A DNA stretch of 64,000 bases from Desmodus rotundus. Taxonomy: Eukaryota > Chordata > Mammalia > Chiroptera > Phyllostomidae. Positions 46,818-56,850 of this stretch are shown here, piece by piece. The stretch spans positions 177,196,056 through 177,260,055 of the forward strand of contig NC_071389.1 in NCBI RefSeq assembly GCF_022682495.2, read 5' to 3'. Each line of letters starts with the position of its first letter. Position 1 is the first letter of the stretch. The position numbers were made by a program, and so were the translations under genes. The notes beneath the pieces were generated by a model, which did not search any database, was not told the origin of the DNA, and was given only the letters and a program-made list of their open reading frames with translations.

Positions 46818-46880
46818 CATTCATTATGACATCATTCTCATTCATTATTACATCATTCTCATTCATTATGACATCATTCA
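46818..46880. repeat. 21-bp tandem repeat, three units
   Basis: Units 46818-46838, 46839-46859 and 46860-46880 each read CATTCATTAT(G/T)ACATCATTC plus one base. Units 1 and 3 contain TGACATCA, a CRE/AP-1-like octamer with one mismatch to TGACGTCA. Confidence 0.9.
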
Positions 46881-47399
46881 CGTCAGGTTGGAAATACGAT
46901 CATGTTCCTGTCAAACTTAAAATAATCAATCAGCCCTAATCAAGTCAACCCCCAATTCCTCCACCTTCAAATTCCTTTCCAACCACCCAATTGCTGTCTT
47001 GCCTTCAACATTAAAATTCTGGGAAAACCACTGTTTTCCCTCCCTGTTTTTCATTAATCTCTCAATCCACTGCATTCTTGCTTTGGTTCTTACAACTCTG
47101 CTAAAATTGCTTTGTCTAAAATTGCCAATGACTATTTTGTTTACTTTCATTTTATTAGCAGTTAAAAAATCCCTAGTCATTTGAATTAAAAAATAATAGT
47201 ACTCACAGTATCTCAAATAATAAAGTGTCTAAAGCAGGCTTAAGTTTCCTTCTACTTCCTATAAGTACACTCTTGAGTGTTTGTCCACTTTTAACAATTT
47301 CATGTTTAGCATTCATACTTTTTGCTTTGTCTGTTCAAATCTCAAACAGATGTGTACAACTACATAGGATTTCTCTCTTATTTCCCTTTCTCTCTCCCT

Positions 47400-47740
47400 T
47401 CATTCCTTTGTTCTTCCAAATAAAAATTCCATCATACCATACATATACATGTTATTCTCTAATTTGCTCTTCAGTTAACAATACAACAAATCTATGCTTT
47501 CAGATCAATACATGTAAATCTATATAATTATTTTTAATAGCTGTATAGTATTCTACAATAAGGAACTATTCTCTGCTGAAGTGTGTTTAGGTTCCTTTGA
47601 TTAGGTTGAACCATATAAACTCATATCTGTGGGGGGGTTTGTGTGTGTGTATGTGTTTATTTTCTAGTACAAACAATGTTATAAGTATCTGGGTACACGT
47701 ATCTCTACAGAGTTTTGTTTTTGTAGATAAGAAGATGTGG
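47400..47740 (-). repeat. L1 (ME-type) fragment, antisense
   Basis: Diverged complement of an L1 3' region: ttttaatagctgtatagtat, gggtacacgtatctctacag. Confidence 0.5.
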
Positions 47741-48619
47741 GATTTTTATTTAAAAGGTATGTTTATTCTACTCTATGTTTATTGAAAGTAGATTGCTCTC
47801 CGAAAATACTGGTATAATGTATGGTCCCATCAATGACCTTTAGGAAAGTTATGCCACAGTGGCCTTTTTTTCAGTGCTTCTCTTAGGAGACTTCTCCCCA
47901 GTTCACTGTATTTGTCATCACTGACCATGTCTTCTCTCATGGTACCCCTTTACACCAGTTTCTCCCTGCCTCTTTTTGGTCTCTTTTCTTCTCTTCTCTT
48001 CTTCTGTTTGTTCCTAGATATTTGTATACCACCTGGGTCTGCCCCAGTTTACTTCTCTAGTCACACTAAATGCTCTGTCCTCCTGTTAGGTAAGTTAAAG
48101 GTTTCAACAACAATCTCCAGCTACTCTCAGCCCACCAAAGAGGTAGCCTAAAGGTCACTTCACCTGAGTTAGAATAGGATTTCCCCTCCTGAAGACATCG
48201 TACTGTCATTGTCCAGAAAAGTGTGGTAATTACCATTCAATCCCTGCTCAATAGTCTACGATGTGTCCCCTGGATGGTGTGGTGTACAAGCTCCACAATC
48301 CTCACTGATAGCTGTATTTACCATTTTTTCCTGATTTCAAACTTCTGTATCAAAACAGTCTAGTGAACATCTTCAGATAGATGTTTTGTAGATGCTGCCA
48401 ATATAAAAGACCCTTCCTGAAATACTCATGCATTTCTTTTCTTAGTGAGACTCCCATTCATTGGGGTGCACAATTCAGAAACCTGGAAATGCATTCTAGA
48501 TTTCTCTCTCTCCCTCCCTCCCCCTCTCTCTCTCTCTGTCAATTCACATCCAATAGGTTACTAAGTCCTGCTGTTTTGATTTCATATCCCTGAAATCCCT
48601 TATTTCTTTTCAGTCCCCA

Positions 48620-49229
48620 GTGCTACTGTCCCGACCATCTTTTCATAGACAAAAAATAACTTCCCACTGGTCTTCCTATTTTCTGCCCTGCCTCCCTTCT
48701 ATTGTCCACACTGCTGCCAGAGAATTTATCTAACATGCAAATCAAGGAGAAACACCTCTAATGTCCATGTGGTTAAGAGGCTAAAATCTAAACTTTTTAG
48801 CATGACTTTAGTAAGAAGTTCTTTATTATTCAAAGGTACTTACAAGCCTTGACTCATTTCCTGACATTCTCTAAAAGCAACTTACCCTTCAGCTATAGGG
48901 GTCTACTTTCCAATCCCACAGGCCGAGAGCTCTCTAACAATTCAGTGCCTGTGCACAAGGCATCCTTCTGCTTGGAATTCCTTGTCATGTTAGCCTGAAA
49001 AACATTTACATTTCAAGCCTCAACTCTAGGGTTATTTCCCTTCTGTAAATTTTTCAGGCAGACTTAAATGCTTCTGCACTTGAGTTCCTTATTAATATGG
49101 TGCACTCTTATACTGTAGCAATGTTAACATTTTAATTATTTGTTATATTAATCAATGTTTCCAAACTAGGTTGTAAGCTCCTTACCAGTAGGGACTATGA
49201 TTAATCTCATATTTGCATCCTCAGCACTT
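48620..49229 (+). repeat. L2 3' region, sense
   Basis: Long L2 match: cctggtcttcct-like start, gtgcctgtgcacaaggcatc, ttctgcttggaattccttgt, taagctccttaccagtaggg, ttgcatcctcagcactta. The TIR element at 49231 sits at its 3' edge. Confidence 0.7.
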
Positions 49230-49230
49230 A

Positions 49231-49557
49231 CCGTATTTTGCTTTGTATAACATGCACCCACATTTTTGGCCTAAACTTTCAGGAAAAAAATCTTTCATTT
49301 TAATTTTTAATTCAATTTTTTGTCTATTTATATTTAAAAACAAAACCAATTATCGTATTCCAGGGTATTATTTTACATAGTTATTGTTATTGTTTTCTAG
49401 AGTTACACTATTAGTACATAAGCATAAATAAGATAATTAAAAACATTTATATAGATACAGAATTAGTACTACGATTGTACTAATGTATAATGCACATCCT
49501 TATTTTGCCCTAAACATTTTGGGTCAAAAAGTGCACATTATACATGACAAAATATGG
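49231..49557. mobile_element. 327-bp TIR element flanked by TA, class uncertain
   Basis: Left end CCGTATTTTGCTTTGTATAA; complement of the right end CCATATTTTGTCATGTATAA (21 of the first 27 positions agree). TA dinucleotides flank both ends (49229-49230, 49558-49559), as in Tc1/mariner target duplications. The interior has no coding potential. A subterminal stretch at the right end (GTATAATGCAC ... GTGCACATTATAC) can form a hairpin. Confidence 0.7.
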
Positions 49558-49559
49558 TA

Positions 49560-51680
49560 ACATAGTGACTGGTATTGACTATTTAACAGGTGCTTGAATA
49601 AATGTGAAAACCAATTAGTTGAGTAGTGAGAAGAATAGTGTCCATACTAAGATTTAAGCTTAAGCTATAGATTTGTAATTAAGTAATTTTAAAAAATTGT
49701 AAAAGAGTATATAATACATTAAGGGAAATTTAAGAACAGAAAAGTAAATATATTATTTCACCATTCTAATGCTTGTTTTAGTGAACTTACTTTCAGTCTT
49801 TGCTCAAATATGTGAGATTTATATATTTATATATCCATGTATGTGAGATATTTTTATATGTCAATATATGAGATATGATGTATTTATATATGTATATATT
49901 TATATTTTACATAGCTGTAATTAAAATCTACATTCACTTTTACATGCTTTTAAATTTAGCTAACTTTATATAAACATTTTCCAACACAGTTGCATTGTCT
50001 TATAAAGTATCATTTTTCAGCATTATATCTCATTTCCTTACTTAGATGATAGCCTAAAGAAATTTATGCTGTACTCAGTTTTCTATTATAAACAGGAACA
50101 AATTCAGGTTTTGTGAAATTGATACAATTTTGAGGGATATTTTTTTAAAAATACAAAATTTATCTTACTTTTGCAAATAGGACCACGTGACCAGATTGTT
50201 AGGGTCCTTCTCTGGGCTCTGGAAGGGACTTGGGAAAGTGATAAGTCCTAGAGAGTAAGTTTCATTGGCTTCACTATTATCTATGTGTAGTTTCAATGAT
50301 AAATAATTCTGCAGTAAATATTTTGAACATGCAATTTTTGTCTCTTTTCAGTTATTTCTCAAGATTCCAAATTACTATGATACCATTCACCTTAAAGGAG
50401 TTGAGAAAGAAAGGAAATGGTTATATGTTGAACAGTTTATATATGTTATTTAATACCTCTTACAAACCTGAAGGAGGCATTATCCTGTTTTACAGAGGAG
50501 AAAACTGAGGTGCCATGCATTTAAATGTCACACCTAAAGTCACACATCTAGTTACTGGTAGGGTTTGGATCCTCACCCATGTCTCATTCCAAAGCTCGGG
50601 CCTTGGTCACTGACGTCCTGCTGTCTCCGCAGCCTCAGTAGCTTTACAGTAATACAAGCCCTGCTATTGTTGAAAAACATGGTTCTCATTTATGTGTTTT
50701 GAGGAGATCAGAATACAAAATTTGCAGAGTTCCTGACATGGTTTTTGGAAGAAGGTAATTTAAATCAATGGTGGCTAGACTTTCATAAATGAATTTAGGA
50801 GAAAGTGATTTAGCTCTTTCTGCTTTTCTACCTTACAGACATACATTGCTCTGGTTCAGCATACATTTCTTGGAAACAGGACAGTGAAGTCAGAAGTGGA
50901 CTTGGATTTGGGTCCTGCTGTTCAGTAGTTGGAGTGGCCTTGGATAAGTCATTGAACTCCTCAAGTTCTTATTTTTCCTCTATGCAATGAGAATAGTAAC
51001 AAAAGCTTCATTACCCCAGGGTAGTTTTCAGTGTCAAATATAACAATGTGTGGGTAAGCACTAAGTGAAATCCAACGTCACTGAGATACTAGGAACATTG
51101 CTGGAGCAGCTACATTTCTTCGTCCGTGTGCCCCCAGGTAGGGGCGTGTGACAGCAGGGCAGAATGGAACTGATGGCTCCATTATAGTTAACTCTTGGAG
51201 TGCCCTCCTAGTCTGCGGCAGCCACGTAATTTTCAGGGACTGTCTGTGTCGCTACTCTTGAATGCCTGGTGCAGTGAAAGCAGCAGAAGCAGTGCAAAGC
51301 AAGTCTGAGATTCTGGGGAATTCTTTCCTCCTCCAGCTGAGAACTAATCATCAAAATATGACAAACGTTCATTATAAATGCAACTTATAAAATTCCAGAT
51401 ACAGTCCTGTCCAATTGTCCCTTTGCTCTGTCTTAGTTGCTGACGCATTTATCTTGGAATTTTATCTGCCAGGTTAGAAACCTTTAGTTCTGAACTGACT
51501 TAATTCTGGAGCCAGTCTGTAGTTCTGGGAAGCCAGGAGAAAATGCAAATCTTAGTTTGAATTCTTGTTTGAACATTCTTCACCAGATCCACGTTTAAAG
51601 CTGGTGTAAGTACCACTGGCTTTTATTTACCTTAAAAAGCAAACTGCTAAAACCAATTTCCTATCCTGAAGAACGAGCTC
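49560..51680. other. Intergenic upstream of the LRP6 island
   Basis: A TATATT-rich tract at about 49.82-49.91 kb, an antisense MIR at about 50.45-50.60 kb (ttttacagaggagaaaactg) and a sense MIR at about 50.91-51.06 kb. No gene. The last 600 bases look unique and could hold LRP6 regulatory DNA, without direct evidence. Confidence 0.5.
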
Positions 51681-52364
51681 ATCACCCTGTGTGGGGATCC
51701 GCGTTGCTCCCCGAGCGTGGACCTGCAGCTCAGCCGCCCCCGGCCCGCCGCCCCCCATAACCCCGGGCCCAGGTGGCAGCCGGCGTGGATTGGAAGCTCC
51801 ACCTGGCTCGGCCGGCGGCAGCCGCACAAAGAGCGGAGCAGGCGGCGGCTCGGCCGAGCCGCAGAAAGTAGTCCCGACCACGCCGGCTCCAATGTTGTTC
51901 GACGTCGCTTCACGCCCTCCGCAGGGAGGGCCGAAGCCGCCAGCCCAGGAAAGAATCCCATTGGAATGCGTCGCTGGGCGGCCTTTCATTCCCAACTCCC
52001 TTCTGCTCGCCGGGCAGATACCCCGGGGTCTCCACGCAGAGGCCGTGCGCGCGCCCCCCACTGCCTCTCATAACTGCACAGGAGGCGGCGCCGAGGGAGG
52101 GGGTTTGGCAGCGCGCAGGAAGACCTTGGCGAAGGCCAGTGGCGACCGCGGCAGGGCCGTATCCCTGCGCTGCTGCGTGAGAGGAAGAGGCTGAATGAGG
52201 AACTGCGCGGGGGAAGCGGGGCGCCGGGGGAGGAGGCGGCGGGATGGAAGCAGACGCTGGCGTCGCGCGAGCCCCGGCCAGGGCGGCGCGGTAGAGAGGG
52301 CGGCGGCGCGCGCGGAGCCTTGACGTGCGCCTTTCTTTCTTCTCTCTCTGGCAAGCTGGGAAGC

Positions 52365-52442
52365 ATGAGCGTGCAGACCTGCTGCTGCGGCGGCCGCCCC
52401 GGCTCCTCGCCTCCCCCTCTTCTGGCCGCCCCTCGCCGGTGA
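52365..52442 (+). other. Upstream ORF (25 codons) in the LRP6 leader
   Basis: ATG at 52365 has A at -3 and opens 25 codons ending at TGA 52440-52442, which is 26 nt before the LRP6 start codon. The predicted peptide is Cys/Pro/Gly-rich. If the mRNA starts upstream of 52365, ribosomes would meet this ORF first and have to reinitiate or leak past it. That it regulates LRP6 is inference; the ORF and its spacing are directly seen. Confidence 0.55.
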
Positions 52443-52468
52443 GAGAGAAGAGAACGCGAGAAGGGAAG

Positions 52469-52523
52469 ATGGGGGCCGTCCTGAGGAGTCTCCTGGCCTG
52501 CAGTTTCTGCGTGCTCCTGAGAG
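52469..52523 (+). CDS. LRP6: LRP6 coding exon 1 (signal peptide); rest of gene beyond the window
   Basis: ATG at 52469 has A at -3 and G at +4. It opens MGAVLRSLLACSFCVLLR, the signal peptide of LRP6, and the exon ends at the donor AGAG|GTGGGA in phase 1, as expected for the human exon 1/2 junction (next codon Ala). LRP6 is a single-pass membrane protein of about 1,600 residues that acts with Frizzled as Wnt co-receptor upstream of beta-catenin. Only the first 18 residues lie here; exon 2 must be right of 64000. LRP6 downstream of MANSC1 on the same strand matches human 12p13 gene order. Confidence 0.93.
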
Positions 52524-54604
52524 GTGGGAAGAGTGGAGGGGACGGGAAAGTTGGTAGGGTTTGGGGTGGGGGGTGGCCTTGTTTTGTGTGTGTGTCTGGG
52601 GGGAGGGGAGGGAGGGAGAAAAAGGGGAATAGGAGCGAGGAGAGGCCTGGTCGTGGGGAAGGAGAGCGAAGGGGCCGGGAGAAGGGGCCGGGCGCCCTGC
52701 CTGGCCACAATGCAGACCCCTGCCTAGGTTTCCGGACCGTATCTGGGCAGATCGTAGCCTCAGTCCGGTTGCTGGGCTCAGGGAACCCCTGCAGCACCAT
52801 GCTGTCGGAATGACTGAGGGTCCGTGTGTCTCCTTCTGCCTGGAGTCATCGGGGAGAAGGATCTTTCTATGTATTTTGGCTTTTAGAATAATTGAGCCCA
52901 AGATGCTTTCACGTTGGTCTCCCTCGAAGCCCCCCACTTTTCTGTGTCTCCTACGTGAACTTTTAGAGCCCTCTTGCTATTTTTCCAGGCCTTGTTACAA
53001 CTAATAATTGGCTTCCGTTGGGGATATAATGATCCTGGGAGAGAACACAGTTGGAAAGTGACTCCGAGGTTATAGGTCGAGCAATTCAGCACTGGGAATC
53101 TTCTGAACTTCAGCCTATAATAAAATGGAAACGTTGACCTGCCCCTATTTTGGGAGCATGCAAGTGTACAGTTGGCACTAACTGGGAAAGTCATCCTGGT
53201 GTGAAAAGGAGCAGCCTGTCGTTGGGACCTACGTTATCATTTGCTGCGCTCCCCAGGGGACTGCGCGGCACTTGGGTAAATAACCGAGGCTCTTCTAGGT
53301 AATTTGCTGTAAGGATCTCCTGCATTCGCTGGTCCTGTGGTTTTTTGAGTCGGCCTACAAAGTTGTCACATAGGCTGTGACTTCTGTTCTGTGACAGTTC
53401 ACGCAGGTTTGGCCGGCCCGCAGGATTTCAGTAGCTCCTCTCAAACTTAGCCGTCCCTGTTGAAGCGGTGATGAGTCTCAGGCTCTGGAGCCAGCAGAGG
53501 AATTTAAGTCCTGATTGATGCAGTGGCTTGTAGCCTTGGTTTTGTTAGGATTCTCGGTTGTGTTCACGGTCAGCTCTTTTCAGGCGTGGGACCTCTTGAG
53601 TCAGTGGAGATTTTTAGTTACTACGTTAACAAGCTGAACTTTCGGTAAGCCTCCAAAACTTACTGAAGTGCAGAACACGATAGTAACTAACGATCTCATG
53701 ATATACATGAGCCAGGTGTGCCATTCCTGTGTGTACCTACGAATTTTGTATGAGCATGAGTGACCTTTTTCTTTTCTTTCCTTACCTTTTTTCGAGGAAG
53801 AATTTTTTCTTTACTCTTCTGTAGGATTATTATGTTTCCATGTTATATCTACTTATACTTAATAATGAGGATTCATTAAGCATATTCCAAACTGTTTCCA
53901 CATGTAAACCCCAGAAAGATAATGCTCATTTAATTTTCTTGGCAGAGGATTTAATGAGGTGTTATGTACTTGAGAGCTTTAATAAGTGTATGTTTAGTAT
54001 AGTATACTCCCTGTTGAAAGGGGATTTTGCCATGGCTGTGAGAAACAATTATACTTGACATCACATATGTAGATATTTTAAGACAAAGTTAATAGTGTTA
54101 ACAAATATGGGAGCCTGCTGAGAGGTTAGTCTTGGGGAAATCTAAATCCATAACCCAGGATGCTTCTGGTTGCCCAACTGTATTTCTTGGAGGGGGAGCA
54201 TGTGATGTAAATGCCATTAGTTTATTTTAACACCAAGTGTGGTCTAGAGTTGGGTTTGTTCGCTACCAGAATTAAGAGAAGTTGCACTTGAATTATATTT
54301 ATGAAGTATGGTAGTATTGTAACAAGACATAATAGTTAATGGTTTAAATGGCCTCATTTCCACTAAGTGGAGTTTTCATTTTAAATGTAGCATAATAATG
54401 GTCTTTGAATTTAACAGCACTTGACTGTGAATACATATTATTTGAACTAAAACTAAAACTGCCTTTTGATGTGGAAGATTTTTACTCATAATTTAGATTC
54501 TTTTCATTCTTTGAAAATGTCATCTTCTGTTATAATAGTGATACTAGTTAACTGTAGGCTCCAAGGAGAAAAATGTGATTAATTTGTTGAATTAAGGGCA
54601 TTTT

Positions 54605-54830
54605 TCTGCCCTGACCAGTGTGGCCTGGTTGGCGTTGTCCCTCAAAGTGAAAGGTCGCCTGGTTAGATTCCCGGTCAGGACACATGCGGGGCTTGCAGGT
54701 TTGGTCTCTAGTTGGGGTGCATACTAGAGGTACCTGATGGATGTTTTTCTCTGACATCTGTCTCTCACAGTGATGTTTCTCTCCCTCCCCCCTCTCTAAA
54801 AATAAATAAAATCTTTAAAAAAAAAAAGAC
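54605..54830 (+). mobile_element. Ves-type SINE (LRP6 intron 1)
   Basis: Head ctgccctgaccagtgtggcc, B-box-like gttagattcccggtcaggac, TTTCTCTCCC block and a TAAATAAAATC tail with A run. The interior shows an extra tctctgacatctgtctctca stretch. Confidence 0.88.
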
Positions 54831-55009
54831 TTTTTTCGTTACAGAAGAGTCAGAGCTTTAACATAGGGAAGATGGGATGATGAAGGAGTTTGGGAGAACT
54901 TTTGTCCTGTAGCTCTGTTATATCAGTAGCTGAAAGTTGGGAAATAATACTGTCATCATCTAGGCTGCATTTCCATCCCTGTCACTGGAGGTGGAATGGA
55001 AAGAATTGG

Positions 55010-55160
55010 AGATTTCAATCCTAAAATTTTGGGTTTAAACTCCACATTTCACTATTTAATAACCTTGTGTTTCTGGGCTAGTCAGTCAATTTCTCTGGGC
55101 CTCAGTGTCTTTACCTGCAAAATGTAGGTAGTAATATTGCTCTAATTTGTTGCTATATTG
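55010..55160 (+). repeat. MIR SINE
   Basis: Reads gggctagtcagtcaatttct, ctgggcctcagtgtctttac and ctgcaaaatgtaggtag. Confidence 0.7.
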
Positions 55161-55252
55161 GGCATATTAAATGAAGTAATGAGTATGAAGTAATAGTAGG
55201 GGATTGAAACCCACCTCACCATTCTTTTCACATTGTTTCTGTAAGTGCTGAC

Positions 55253-55722
55253 TGTAATATGTGGCTTATAGATAAATAGCATGTTTATATAAGAATCCCA
55301 GGAACGAACTAAAAAGGATACAGACTCCAATCTTTAGGCAACCCATCACCGGGAGACTTGCTGACCTTCAACCGTGGAGCCAGGATGACTAAACCAGGAT
55401 GACGCACACCAGACCATCACTTGCTGACTTGGAATGGACTGTGCTCGTCTGCACGAAGAGAATTTTTCAGCCCCTTCCCTCCATCTCTTTGTTCTGTTTT
55501 TCTCTCCCTCTTTAGAAAAACCTCTGCCTGCACTGAGATGTTAAGATGGACTTTAAGATAAGAGTCCCCCATCTTCCTAGAAGATGAGCTTTAGGACGTG
55601 AGTCCCCCATCTTTCAGGTTGTGGGCACCCGAAAATAAACCACTTTTCTTTATATCAGCACCTGCCTCTCGTGTATTGGCTTTGCAAGAGGCAGGCGACA
55701 GACAGACCTGCTTTCGGTTACA
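55253..55722 (+). mobile_element. Solo LTR of an endogenous retrovirus, with internal duplication
   Basis: The ends are TGTAA ... TTACA. The polyadenylation signal AATAAA is at 55634-55639, followed by a U5-like stretch (cacctgcctctcgtgtattg). Two adjacent units of about 37 bases (55544-55581, 55582-55617) share AGATG..CTTTA and GAGTCCCCCATCTT. No retroviral coding is attached and no clean target duplication is visible, so the left border is tentative. Confidence 0.65.
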
Positions 55723-55977
55723 AAGTTACCTGCCAATGTCATTTTTTTTTTTGTAATTTTTTGACTGTGGACATATCCACAAATGCTGGGGATTTGAGAT
55801 TTAATTTGTGTAAGATTCATGAATTCTTAAAGGTAGAAGAGATCTTGATCATTTGGTCTAACTGCTTTATTTGCAAGTGGGGGAACGCCTCGGATTCAGA
55901 GAGATTATAATTTGAGCAATAGCCTAATGTTAATTAATGGTAGAGCAGGAATTTATTTTTCATTCGTTCAGCAAATA

Positions 55978-56093
55978 CAGGGTGGGGCAAAAGTAGGTTT
56001 CCAGTTGTATGTGGAACAGAATTTATTCTTATTTTATTATTTATTAATTATTGTATTTCCATATAACTGTAAACCTACTTTTGCCTCACCCTG
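55978..56093. mobile_element. 116-bp mariner-type MITE
   Basis: Terminal inverted repeats of about 34 bases with 3 mismatches: CAGGGTGGGGCAAAAGTAGG at the left, its complement at the right. TA lies directly before the left end. The AT-rich centre has no coding capacity, so it is a short non-autonomous element. Confidence 0.9.
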
Positions 56094-56483
56094 AATATAT
56101 GGAATACCTACTATATACTAGGGCTCTGGTATATTTGTGAGCAAAATAGACATGGTCGCTGCTCTGACGGACCTCACAATCTAAGTTGTCATTTTTTACC
56201 ATTCTCTTAATTCTGTCCAGGTACTGATTAGAAAAGATTATATCTCTGATTGTCTAGAGGAAATATTTTTATAAGAATGTATGTTTTGGACTATTATTAG
56301 TGTGTATAATCTGTACATACTATGTCCCAGCTTACTTTGAGGAGGCTTTTGTTGTTTTATAAAAATTCTTTGATATTTATTTTGGTGGGGTGGTGGTAAA
56401 TATGTCAGGACAAGACACTATTGTTTCCCAAGTTATATTTTTATAGAACTGACCCTTGGAACAGATTTTAGAAATAATACCAG

Positions 56484-56712
56484 AGCCCTGGCTGGTGTAG
56501 TTCAGTGGACTGAGCACGGGCTGAGAACCAAAGGGTTGCCAGTTCAATTCCCAGTCAGGGAACATGCCTGGATTGCAGGCCAAGTCCCCAGTGGGGGCCA
56601 CGAGAGAGGCAACCACACATTGATATTTCTTTCCCTCTCTTTTTCTCTCCCTTCCCCTAAATCTAAAAATAAATAGATAAAACCTTTAAAAAAAATAATC
56701 ATACCAGGTATG
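56484..56712 (+). mobile_element. Ves-type SINE with target-site duplication (LRP6 intron 1)
   Basis: Starts gagccctggctggtgtagtt, has gttcaattcccagtcaggga and gagaggcaaccacacattga, and ends with aaataaatagataaaacctt and an A run. Flanking repeats aataataccag / aataatcataccag support a retrotransposed insertion. Confidence 0.9.
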
Positions 56713-56727
56713 ATGTAGTCTTGGGAG

Positions 56728-56850
56728 GTAGAATAAATTTTGGAGTGGGAATCAAAAGAATTAGATTCTCATTCTAAGTTTGCCATTAGTTAGCTGTGTG
56801 ACCTTGGATAAGTCACTTAATCTCTGTACACCTTATTATCTTTATTACGA
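56728..56850 (+). repeat. MIR SINE
   Basis: Core region: ttagttagctgtgtgacctt, ggataagtcacttaatctct. Confidence 0.8.

Larger units (their letters stand above)
51680..52530 (+). promoter_or_regulatory. LRP6: CpG island promoter of LRP6
   Basis: About 850 bases of dense CpG and GC-box-like sequence surround the LRP6 start codon. There is no TATA box, and a TGACGT half-site (CRE/ATF-like) lies at 52321. The transcription start is not visible in the sequence; a position between about 52.2 and 52.35 kb would fit a short leader. A downstream G-rich stretch in early intron 1 (52.52-52.70 kb) extends the GC-rich domain. Confidence 0.8.

Noticed and set aside
46818..46880. Possible CRISPR-like array
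   Set aside because: The units abut directly with no spacers, and this is a mammalian genome; it is a plain tandem repeat.
52325..52813. 162-codon + strand frame starting upstream of LRP6
   Set aside because: It runs through the LRP6 exon 1 splice donor into the intron, in a different frame from MGAVLRSLLACSFCVLLR.
51910..52937. Antisense frames of 240-296 codons over the LRP6 CpG island
   Set aside because: Low-complexity Pro/Ser/Arg translation of CpG-island sequence, overlapping the LRP6 leader and exon 1; no domain is recognisable.
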